Below are positions 33,577-44,659 of a stretch of DNA of 64,000 nt, piece after piece. The stretch is taken from assembly GCA_028015205.1 (NCBI GenBank), contig CM051512.1, positions 26,629,139 to 26,693,138 of the forward strand, given 5' to 3'. Both the position numbers and the translations under genes were made by a program. Source of the stretch: Mytilisepta virgata (lineage: Eukaryota; Mollusca; Bivalvia; Mytilida; Mytilidae). Position 1 is the first letter of the stretch, and the number at the start of each line of letters is the position of its first letter. Below the pieces are notes generated by a model. It made no database searches. It had not been told where the DNA came from and saw only the letters and a program-made list of their open reading frames with translations.

Positions 33577-36500
33577 TCATGGTGATTCAACTGCCACTTG
33601 GTCTGGGAAAAATGGAAGTAGTTTAATCATCCCTGATCCTAATAATACATTGCTGTCCATTTCTTCAAGAAACTGCATCTGGAAAATAAGAAGAAAAAAC
33701 TGACATCCATTCGACAACTGAAGTATCATAATCAAGCTTTCGTACCACAGGCATTCTTTTTAAACAAATAACAGCCCTGTATACTACTATGCAACATTGT
33801 AGTGTATGGGGCTGTTATTTGTATAAAACGAATGCCCGTGTTTCGTACTAATATGCTGCTAAATTTAATTAGTCAAACCTGCCCTAACTGTCACCTTAAT
33901 TAAGCAGCCACATGCCCTCAGCGGTCGTCCTGTAGTCCTACCAGAGTTTTATGTGTTAATTTAACTTGAATAAACGGGCACCTCTCTAACACGGGCATTT
34001 AGATGCGTAAAATGACTTGAATTTATGTTTGAAGTTGAAATCCAGCTGCCGTGAAAACGCCGGATTCGCCATGACGTAATCTAGTACATTTACTATGCTC
34101 CTCGCACTCTTCATGTTAACAAGTACCAGATGACTTTATTAGGTCATTAACCTAATACAACTGGGGTTTATTCTACCCCTGTTATTAGACCAGAATTGGC
34201 TTGATTGCAGGATAAAAACAGGTTTGACTGCACGTTCAATTAAAACAATAACGTCAGCAATATTAAAAATAACACAAACCTCAAAATCTTGTTTAATGAA
34301 ATTCCATATCATAACTGTACCTAAACAACAAATGTCCATTTCTGGTGTTATGTGTTTTAACATTTCACGAAAGTTTTAATTTCAATATGTTTTAGACCGT
34401 TTATTTGCAATGCATAATAATAAAAATAAGAGTATTGTATTTGAAGAGTTACTGTCTTAATTTTGGGATTTGGCTGTCACAAATGTTGTTTACTAGCTCC
34501 ATATTACTATTCCATAATATGAGCCAAGATGTTTTACACACTAGCAATTTATTGAAATGCTGTTTAACATTGAACACATAAAAATTCTAACAACAGTATG
34601 TCTGCAAAAGGTTTAACTATGAATCTGTTATGAATTAAAAGGTGTGGACAAATTTTTCTAAATTTTAGAAAATAATTTCAAATACATATATTTCCTTACT
34701 TGTCTTCTTACATACTCTACTGCCTGAGCTAATTTCTCTGCATCAACCTCTCTTTTCTCAAATAACATTTGCCAAACTGCACAAGCTAGCATTCTGTCAT
34801 TGCCAATAAGGCCCTATAAAAAACATCCTACGTTAGCAATGGAAAACAGGAATTTATATACCTTCACTTAGTTTGAAAGGGCAAATAATTAATATCCTAT
34901 CTTTGGCCCACGGTTTAATACCATAATGAGAAATTAAGTATCTAACATCTTCAAGAGTGGAAGACCATGAAATCTGGCAAACCCTAAAATATATTTTCTG
35001 CGTCAGAAACAATAGGAAATTTTACCCAAAAGTGTCTGCAATATTGACCTAGGTTGCTTTTTTTCTGATGCCATCTTTTTTCATCCTATTCTTTTGTGTT
35101 ACATGGCTTTATGTTTGTCTTGAAAGTGTTCATCTGTAAAACCCTGTATTCTGTGTGACATGACAAGAACAGAGTATTGTGTGATATAACTCTTATTTCT
35201 AAAATAACAGGAAAATTAGCATGTATGTGTTGTCAACTATGGAGTTCAACAAGATCTTATTTTTTCCATTTTTTGGGCATTTTCTATGACAGACAGCCCA
35301 TGACTGACAAGATCAACCACTCAAAAGTCTTTTGTCAAACCTTTTGATAAATTAGGTGTAACGTCATTTAACTTCAACGACTGTGCTCAATGAATTTACT
35401 GGGGTACATAAAACTTAATAACCGAATATTTACGGAAAAAAGAGGTACTAATATACTCGCTCAAAAAAAAAATGAAGAACTGGAAAATATTCAACTCGTT
35501 TTTAAAATTCATCATCTTTCCCCTCATTCTGCTGCGCTCCACTCGGGGAAGATGTGAATAGGAAAACTTTTTGAAGATTTGCAAGTCTTCACTTTGCACT
35601 CATTTAAGAACCTATAAGTCTCTGTTGATAACCACATGAAAGATAAAGAAAAATTTAACAGACTGAGATTTACCTTGCATAGACCACCTGCACTGTTTAC
35701 AGCGCTTCATCAAGGATTTTCCAGACTTAGAAAAATTCCATGAAAAGGATCTGTGTTATTCGTTAGAGACACTTTTCCCTCTTGTTCCAAAATATAAGAT
35801 TATGTTTGACATTTAGTAAAAAAAAATAATCCCTCATTTTTTCACACATTCAAATAACAAAAATTGTGACCAAACAAACATGCTGGTTTTTTTGTCATGG
35901 GCTCTATATATATAGATAGGTACTACTGTACCACAAACTAATGGTCAAATCTAAACATATGTGCCAAATATTGGATGTTTGGGTGGTGCAAAGCTCATTC
36001 ACATAGAATTGATACAGTTCACAGGGTTCTTAAACATGTTCTTACCTCATCGTATGTAAATAAAGCTGTGTAAAAATGATCATTAAATAGATTAAATGCC
36101 TGTTTCCTGTCTGAAAATGCTGATCCCTAGAAATTAAAATGAAAGGACATAAATAAATCATTTAATCAGAAAAAGCAGATATTATCAATATATAAAAGAA
36201 ATTTAAGTACATGTACAAAAACTAGAGGCTCACCAGAGCCTGTATCGCTCACCTGGAGTCTGGTTTTCATTGGACAATTAATCAACTATTTGACCAAGTT
36301 TGTTGCAATTGGTTCAATTGTTCAGGGAAAATTTATTTGACAAAAAAGGGCAATAACTCCGAAATGGGTTTTGGGATTTCCTTTAAAATTTCAGGGTAGG
36401 TAGACCTCAACATGGCAAATATTTTTCAGATTTACATTTCACTTCTATCTCAAATAGTTTTGGAGATAAATGACGAAAAATGTTAAATTTTGAAAATTTG

Positions 36501-39500
36501 ACAAAAAAAGGGCAATAACTCCTAAATGGGTTTTGGGATTTCCTTCAAAATTTCAGGGTAGGTAGATCTTGTCATGCTGATCAATTTTACCCCATGTCAG
36601 ATTTTTGATATCTGTAACGGTTTTTAAATTATAAGCCAAAAACAACACATGCACCCCTATATTCTATTTTTAGCTACGACAGCCATGTTTTATGTCATAT
36701 CAAAATAAATTGAGGATCGTTTGTAGAGGATATGTCATAGATCATTCCTATCAAGTTTCAAACCAATCGCCCAAGCGGTTTCAGAGGAGAAGATTTTTGA
36801 ATGAAAAAATTTGAAAATTTGACAAAAAAGGGCAACAACTCCTAAATCGGTTTTGGGATTTCCTTTAAAATTTCAGGGTATGTAGACCTCAACATGGCAA
36901 ACATTTTTCAAATTTACATTTCACTTCTATCTCAAATAGTTTTGGAGATAAATGACGAAAAATGTTAAATTTTGAAAATTTGACGAAAAAAGGGCAAGAA
37001 CTCCTAAATGGGTTTTGGGATTTCCTTCAAAATTTCAGGGTAGGTAGATCTTGTCAGGCTGATCAATTTTGCACCATGTCAGATTTTTGATATCTGTAAC
37101 GGTTTTTAAGTTATAAGCCGAAAACAACACATGCACCCCTATATTCTATTTTTAGCTACGACGGCCATGTTTTATGTCAGATCAAAATAACTTGAGGATC
37201 GTTTGTAGAGGACATGTCATAGATCATTCCTATTAAGTTTCAAACCAATTGGCCCAGTGGTTTCAGAGGAGAAGATTTTTGAAAATCAGCCAATCAGAAA
37301 CAAGAATTGCCTCTGGTGGCCATGTTTCTTGACCAATCAGAACTAAATGAGGAAACTTTGTTGAGGACCTTCCATACACCACTCATGCAAAGTTTGGTTG
37401 GAATTGGCCAAATGGTTTCTGAGGAGAAGATGTTTGAATGAAAAGCTAACGACGGACGGACGACGGACAGACGACGGACGGACGACGGACGACGGACGGA
37501 CGACGGACGCAAAGTGATGGCAAAAGCTCACCCTGGCCATAGCCAGGTGAGCTAAAAAAGAAAAACAGTACAAAATTTTGCAGTTTAAAAATAAGGTCAA
37601 ATAAACAAAGAAGATGCTAGGCTGCAAATTTGTATAGAATTAATATACTATATAAGAAACTACAATCGCTACATAATCCAATGATAAAATAAAAAAATCA
37701 AAACAATAAAATTTTCCATAACAAATCCATTCTTATTTCAATAAAACTGCCATGCTAAAGTTGTAGTTGTCAAAGTTTTAACACCATAATGAAAACAAAT
37801 CTTTAGATATCCATGGAGTTTTTTCTTTTTAAATGAATATTTTCTTGATATCAGTTTTGATGCACAGGATTTGGACATACTGTCCATTTACAACTCATCA
37901 GTGGTTCTCAAGGCCTATAATGGTGAAACTGACAATAGCAACAAGAATATGTGGCCACAGGACACAATGTCGCACTGCACTTTCATTCTCTACGTTCAAT
38001 GAACCATGAAATTGGGGTCATAATTGAGTTATGATCACATAATGAACATATGTACTAAACTGATGTGACTACAACTCAATCCTAAACTACCTTAACCAAA
38101 AACTTTAACCTGAGAATGAACTGTTTCCACACTATCATATTTCCATGTTCAGTGAACCATGAAATTCGGGTCAAAACCCCAATTTGACATGCAATTGAGA
38201 CAGACCACATAATAATGAACATTGTGACTACAACTTTATCCTAAACTACCTTCACAAAAAAATTTAACCTGAGAATGAACTGTTTCCACACTATCATATT
38301 TCTATGTTCAGTGAACCATAAAATTGGGGTCAAAACCCCAATTTGGCATGCAAATTAGAATGTCCACATTGTAACGAACAAGTTCAAGTTGATGTGACTA
38401 CAACTTCACCCTAAACTACCTTCATCAAAAACTTAAACCTGATTCGGGACAGATGGACGGATAAACCGTCCCGAAAAACATAATGCCCCTCTACTATAAT
38501 AGGAGGTGCATAAAAATTGTTGAAGAGCAAATTCAAATTCCAAAATGAAAAATGTAAAGCAAAAACCATGTGAGGAAATAGCTATGTCTGAGGAAGCTAC
38601 TCCTTAAGTACCGTTGAACTTGTTATCTCACCTCTAAGGCCCCCCCCCCCCCTTGAGTCATAAGTCTGTCCATAATGATTTGACATAGACATGTATCTCA
38701 CCTCTTATATTTTTCCACAGAGTCCTAAGTCTCTCCATAATGCTTTAAATAAACCATTTTTTGCTGTTATATATCCCCTCTGATGTTTTTCCCCTGAGTC
38801 CCGTGCATTACCATGTCTTAATGATTTGACTAAATTATATCTATCCTCTGTTTTTCCTCTGAGTCCCGAGCCTTACCATAATGATTTGAATAAACTATTT
38901 CCTTATATCTCACTTCTAATGTTTTAGACACTAGTCTTTCCTTAATGATCTCGCCTCTAATGTTTTTCCCCTGAGTCCTAAGTCTGTCCATAGTGATATT
39001 ATTTCTTACGGTTATATCTCACCTCTAATGTTTTTCCATTTTTTGCTGTTATATCTCACCTCTAATGTCCCAAGCCTTACCATAATGATTTGACTAAATT
39101 ATATCTATCCTCTGTTTTTCCTGTGAGTCCCAAGCCTTACCAAATTGATTTAAATAAACTATTTCAAACTGTTATATCTCACATCTAATGTTTTTAATCT
39201 TAGTCCAAACTGTGCATAATGATTTGTCGAACTTATATCTCACCTCTAATGTTTTTCCCCTGATTCCCAATTCTGTCCAGAATGATTTGACTAAACCATT
39301 TCTCACTAGTTTTCCTTCTTCTCCTTCTCTTGCTAACCGGGCCATTAGCATCCTACAAAATAAATGACCTTGTGCTTCTCGTTGAATGCCAAAGGATCAT
39401 CCATTGATGTTATTAATTTTTTATCAACAAACTTCAGAAATGCAATATACACAACTAATTTTCACACACACTGTATACCATCAATAAATTGTGTTTCAAC

Positions 39501-42500
39501 TTGAGAACAATATATCTACACTATACCAGCTTTAAACTTTTAGTTCAAGCTATTTCTGCAAAAGGAATATAATTTAAGATCATGATCGATTATGGTCGTT
39601 TCTTAAGGTCAGACTAATCAGTTGATCAGTTCTTATTTTGCATTGGAATTTAAAATTCATCTTATGATGGGGCCTCGGTGGCCGAGTGGTCTAGGTAGTT
39701 CGTCATGAATACTAATGATCACTAGCTTGTCAACACTGGGGTTCTGAGTTCGAATCTCACCTGTGGAGGGGTGTTCGACTCCGATCTAAATTGACAAGGA
39801 TTGCCTATTTTCCTACCGAAGGTAGGTGGTTCTCTCCAGGTACTCCGGCTTCCTCCACCAATAAAAACTGGCCGCCGCGAAATAGCCAAATGTGCTGAAA
39901 ACGGCATAAAACCCCAACTAAACAAATAAACAAACATCTTATGACATTTAAGTCTCATTTGATTACAGTCGGCAAACTGCAAAACAAGAGGCTCTCAAGA
40001 GCCTGAATCGCTCACCTGGCAAACAATGCACTATAAACTAAATCTCATCATCACCATTCACTAAGGATACCATGTTTACTTTAAAAACGAAATATTGTTG
40101 AAATCCGAGCAAGTGTAAAAAATGGCGGGAAAGTGGCAGCCATTTTAAAAATGGCCGTCCAAAACAAACTTTCATCATCACCATTCAACTTGGGATACCA
40201 TGTTTACCTTGAAAGTAGCTTTCGTCTTCATTTTCTTTCTATAATTCAGGAAAAAATAAGCAAAAACAGCATTTTGACCCCTATGTTCTATTTTTAGTAA
40301 GGGCGGACATGTTTTTTGACTAATCAAAAATCCAAGCATTAACTTTTTGCAGGATACCCTAAGGAACAATCTTACCAAGTTTTATTTGATTTCGAATAGT
40401 AGTTTCAGAGAAGAAGATTTTTGAAATAATAACATAAAAAAAAGCCAAAAAATGTCAAAAAAGGGCAATAACTCTAACATCAGTTGACAGATTTTCACGC
40501 AAATCAGCACACAGGTAGCTCTCATCATGCTGAACACCTTCAACTTGCCAGAATTTGCCGTAACCTAATGATTTTTGAGATATTTGCGAAGAACTGTTGT
40601 TTGACCCCTATGTAACAGTGGCCATGTTTTTCGACGGATCAAAAATCGAAGCATAAACTTTTTGCAGGATACCCTAAGGAACAATCTTACCAAGTTTCAT
40701 TTGATTTTGAATAGCAGTTTCAGAGAAGAAGATTTTTGAAATAATAACATAAAAAAAACCGTTGTTTGACCCCTATGTTCTATTTTTAGCAACAGTGGCC
40801 ATGTTTTTCGACAGATCAAAAATCGAAGCATAAACTTTGTGCAGGATACCCTAAGGAACAATCATGCTAAGTTTTATCCAAATCCATTCAGTAGTTTCAG
40901 AGGAGAAGATTTTTGAAATAATAACATAAAAAAAAGCCAAAAATGTCAAAAAAAGGGCAATAACTCCTACATGGGTCGTTGGATCTTCTTCAAAATTTCA
41001 GGGCAGGTAGATCTTGAGGTGCTGAACACTTTTACCCTATGCCAGAATTTTGATATCTGTGACCGTTTCTGACTTATTTGTAAAAAACTGCAATTTACCC
41101 CTATGTTCTATTTTTAGCCATGGCGGCCATGTTTTTTTACGAATCAAAAATCCAAACGATAGTTTTGTAGCACATATACCAATAAACAACTGTACGAAGT
41201 TTGGTTGCAATTGGTCTTATGGTGTCAGAGGAGTTAACGTTTGAAAAAGTTTACGGACGGACGGACGACGGACGGACGACGGACGGACGACGGACGCCAA
41301 GTGATGGCAATAGCTCACATGACCCTTCGGGTCAGGTGAGCTAAAAACCATTTAAAGGTTAAACTCTTAAAACACAAATTTCCTGTTAAGATTTTAATAA
41401 CTGCAATTTTTAGAGCACTGGACATAAATTTGTAAGTATTAAAACTTCAAAATCGCAAAACTAAAATTTAGGATATCAAAGATCTCATGTTTTTAAATAG
41501 TCTGTATTATCATCAAACCTTAGCGCTCATTTTTTATATAAATAATCCATATGTTAAATACATACCAAACATGTAGTTCTGCTACAAGGAAATATGAATT
41601 AAAGGTATCTGGAAGGTCTAACTCTGAAATTGAAAAACACAACATATAGACAAAACTTAGGCTAGATAGTTCCATAAACCAATATCAAGCAAATAAGTAA
41701 GAAAATTTTACAGACTTAAAATTGAAAATTTATTTGACATATCCATTGGATATGGGAAATTTGTGTCTGTGCAACTAAGGTTTCAATAAAAACAGAAATT
41801 TATGGACAGCTCAAACTAATGGCCATTAAAAATAGTAAAATAAAATATTATTTAATCCGCATTTATGAAAGATACTTTTAGTACTTTGGAAGTGATGAAA
41901 TTCCATTAGACAATTAGTGAAACAAACACTGGTAATTCACTTGTGAAAATTACATGTATAGTTATAATTTTCTCTAGATGTAACCTAACAATTGTTCTCA
42001 ATTTCATTCGTATATACTCACTGACATGCTGCCATTTTAAAACATGTAATCCTTTCGTATTTTTCATTAAATATTTTTAATTTATAAACAGTGAAATTTT
42101 AATTTTTAAACATCTACAATTTGTGCCCAAGAAACAAAATTATTAATGGGCATTGCAATTTAATGAATTAACGTGTTCATCAGTAACCCATTGTACATTA
42201 TAAGATACCAGGGCCCAGTTGTTCAAAAATTAACTACAATTTTCAGTTCCAAATTTTCGCTTCTGTGATTATGCCTAAGGATTGAAAATTTTCTGATGGG
42301 TTAATCCTACATCTTTGTGAGTTTATGCAAAATTCTGTTCAGAAATATTACTTAACAATCGAAATAATGGAAAGTGGAAAAAATGATTAACTTTTGAACA
42401 ACTGGGCCCAGAATTCCATGATTTATTATACTAAAATTCTGTTACTGATAATATATTTCAAATAAAATATGCAAAAATTCTCCAACCTTTCATAATTTCA

Positions 42501-44259
42501 ATATTATCTATATATCTTAGATACTGAGAAAACATGGTTGTTCCTGCTGCAGTTAAATGCTGAAAAAATATAAGACTGTATAATACAACTGTAATAATAA
42601 TAATAATAATAATAAGGTAAAACATAATTATAACAATTATCTCTGATCACATTTTAAGGCATATAAATTTTCTTCTTTGCAGTACAAACAAACTTTTTTT
42701 CCTCTTAAAAAAAATATCTGTAGAAATGTAAATTGGATTTATATAAATTAATTATGCTTGCTTCCTTTTTTTTCCATAAAGAAATGTTTAAATTTAATAT
42801 GCAAGGGTTTTACATTTTGTTTCCCCTTGTGCTGTTCAACCATTTTCTTCAATGTAAAATATTAATCTCTTAAAGAATAATTTTTTCATGGTTGTCAGCC
42901 ATGATTCGTTTAAAGAGAGACTACCCATATTACCAAGGGCAAGAACAAAAATTAATTCAGATTTAAACTTGAAATCAAAACTGCAAGGACAGACAAAATT
43001 TGTGGTCTTTTATATCAAACTAATGCTGTTTTTTTTTCCTATTTCATGTCAAATTTTCAGTTTTCTCCCTTAATCATGTGTAAAGGGGGATATAATCAGT
43101 TGTTTCCTTCGTCCTTTGGGCTAAAAAATGCTATAAACTAGTTTATAATCTCCCCTAAGTTATTTGCTTAAGGTAATTATTTGACTATTATTTTCCACTT
43201 TAAAACAAAACTTTCATATAAAGATTTCGAAAGTGATTCAGACTGAAATAAAATTCCATTGCAACTTATAGCATAATACATAATTAAATAAAAATTTGGA
43301 GTTATCCCCCTTTTTACACAGCTTGGTTACAAAGCATTTTGGCATAATTGTCCATCTTTTTTTAAAGATTTTCAATAAAAGACAACAAATACAAATTACA
43401 AAATGTAGAAAATACTCTTTCTACTAATCATATATCTCAATCATGATTTTAATGTCTTATTTACCTTTTTACTGTATCGTAATTTGGGTTTTCCCAATCC
43501 AAAGGATTTTTTAATTCTTGTAATGTATCCTTCTTGTTTCTTAATAGATGCTTCTGAATGCAAATTCTGAAAAAAGACATGTATAATTTATCAGTGAAAT
43601 ATAACTTCATACAAAAGTAAAATTAAAGTTTCTTACTTAGTTTTTAAAGTAATTTTACAAAATTACCAATGACACCGTGAACTTAAATATCACTTTATTT
43701 GGATGTACATTTTACAACACGCAAAAAATTTTCATCAGGTAAGTAATACATTACTCTGACTGTAAAGCAACAGTCATACTGACTGTAATGAATTCAGACA
43801 AACTTGTAAATAGTAGGACCAACTTAATATGTTGATTTTCATCCACAGTGAGGAAGAAAATTTGGGAGGTCTTAAATATGTTATAGTGATCTATAATACC
43901 CACCCCCATCTACAAATTATGAATTAAAGGTATAAATGTGTGTATAATACACACCGTTTTACGGTAATTTCTGAAAAAAGGGAGAATTAACAAAAGAACA
44001 TGTTGGGGATTTTGAGTCCAAAAAGGACCTAAGAAATAACCAGAAATTGTTATTTAATTCAACAAATTAAGGCCAGACCGGGATGGCCTTAGGACAATGT
44101 ATTACTTCTTAAAATAAAGGTTATGTTTATCATACGAAAAGAATCTGTTTTGTTATTTATAAACCTTACACTATATACAGGACATGTACATGGTGGACCT
44201 TGCTTCTTTTCCAATGGCTGGACAACAAAACTATTCAATGGTAATATAGATCTTGTCAT
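33577..44259 (-). CDS. UQCC1: Ubiquinol-cytochrome c reductase complex assembly factor 1 (8 coding exons)
   Basis: Mitochondrial chaperone (yeast Cbp3 family) that binds newly made cytochrome b during complex III assembly. Exons in transcript order: 44170-44259, 43465-43566, 42487-42559, 41566-41623, 39244-39352, 36046-36126, 34700-34813, 33577-33678. All borders are AG/GT, phases agree, and 729 nt give 242 residues plus TGA. The ubiquinol-cytochrome c chaperone domain covers about residues 60-215; diagnostic pieces are LPDTFNSYFLVAELHVW (about 92-108), MARLAREGEEGK, FWTELGIRGK, NDHFYTALFTYDE and VEYVRRQMQFLEEMDSN. The ATG used follows the acceptor at 44260 directly, so more N-terminal sequence (the family is often near 300 residues, with a mitochondrial presequence) may come from an upstream exon. 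A candidate AATAAA lies at 33373-33378. Introns are full of repeats. The gene is divergent from LDAH. Confidence 0.93.
33738..33849. repeat. Foldback in the last UQCC1 intron
   Basis: TTCGTACCACAGGCATTC...AAATAACAGCCC at the left pairs with GGGGCTGTTATTTG...GAATGCCCGTGTTTCGTAC at the right. Arms are ~45 bp. It begins 60 bp from the last exon's acceptor. Confidence 0.7.
36226..37556 (-). mobile_element. Hairpin-ended repeat element, copy C
   Basis: Left AGAGGCTCACCAGAGCCT hairpin with CGCTCACCTGG; right CTCACCCTGGCCATAGCCAG, then GTGAGCT, also a hairpin. A ~480-bp unit containing GACAAAAAAGGGCAATAACT is tandemly doubled (36338 and 36819). Next to the right end is a GACGGACG minisatellite (37448-37512). 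Frames over it translate to RRPSVVRP-type repeats and are not genes. Confidence 0.7.
37850..38560 (+). repeat. Dispersed repeat interrupted by a mussel-type tandem-unit element
   Basis: The outer repeat starts TTTTGATGCACAGGATTTGG and resumes at about 38519 with GAAGAGCAAATTCAAATTCC. Between them (about 37940-38513) sits an element with AACAAGAATATGTGGCCACA, three to four ~120-bp units (CAGTGAACCATGAAATT...GGGGTCAAAACCCCAATTTG), GACAGATGGACGGATAAACC and ACATAATGCCCCTCTACTAT. I associate this last type with Mytilus genomes from memory. Confidence 0.55.
38629..39310 (-). repeat. UQCC1: Minisatellite made of copies of the UQCC1 exon 5 end plus its 5' splice site
   Basis: About ten degenerate units of roughly 40-80 bp. 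On the - strand each resembles the last ~57 bases of the exon at 39244-39352 followed by ~12 intronic bases with the donor GTGAGATATA. The real exon end (39244-39310) is the outermost unit. The best copies are at about 38949-39010 and 38699-38760. Several keep the exon-end/donor string TTAGAG|GTGAG or close variants. No unit carries the acceptor side of the exon. Confidence 0.8.
39668..39934 (+). mobile_element. tRNA-derived SINE in a UQCC1 intron, 10-bp target-site duplication
   Basis: Full-length copy of the 1458 family, flanked by CATCTTATGA at 39658-39667 and 39935-39944. It lies 316 bp upstream (in transcript sense) of UQCC1 exon 5, on the opposite strand. The tail is AAACAAATAAACAAA. 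Confidence 0.9.
39985..41347 (-). mobile_element. Hairpin-ended repeat element, copy D
   Basis: Left AGAGGCTCTCAAGAGCCT hairpin and CGCTCACCTGG; right CTCACATGACCCTTCGGGTC, then AGGTGAGCT, a perfect-looking hairpin with a TTCG loop. It contains the GGACGGACGACGGACG minisatellite at 41256-41295. Internal units repeat AGGATACCCTAAGGAACAAT three times. Confidence 0.7.
42592..42615 (+). repeat. (TAA)n microsatellite
   Basis: Eight TAA units, 32 bp upstream (transcript sense) of the UQCC1 exon at 42487-42559. Confidence 0.9.
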
Positions 44260-44478
44260 CTGAAAAAAAGTCATTGGGTTTTAAGAGTTATCTCCCATTT
44301 TTGAATCAATCTAACAAAGATCTAACATTGATATTTAGTAATTAAAATTGCAATTAATCTCTTGTATTCAGTCTTAGATGTGGAGAAATGGTAAATAAGG
44401 CCCAAACAATTGCAAAATAATTAATATTCACTACATGAAAATGTTGTTTACACAATAATGATGATCAGAAATGGTAAT

Positions 44479-44659
44479 TACAGTCAAACCTGCTTTAAAG
44501 GGCACCTCTATATAGCAAATCACGTCTATAAAGAGCACTGTAAAAATGTCCCCGTTATGAACAAAACTTTTAAAATTAATCTCTGTATAAACGCACCTGC
44601 TCATAAAGGAAAATTTTCTTTGGTCCTGTAGGTCCCCTTTGTACACAGGTTTGACTCTA
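44479..44659. mobile_element. TIR element, single-unit copy
   Basis: Starts TACAGTCAAACCTG and ends CAGGTTTGACTCTA. It shares AAAGGGCACCTCTATA, AAATGTCCC and GAACAAA with the element at 12027-12381 but has only one of the 34-bp units. It lies 220 bp upstream of the first UQCC1 coding exon. Confidence 0.75.

Noticed and set aside
37294..37627. Frames with RRPSSVRRPS-like repeats
   Set aside because: They are produced by the GACGGACG minisatellite of a hairpin-ended element.
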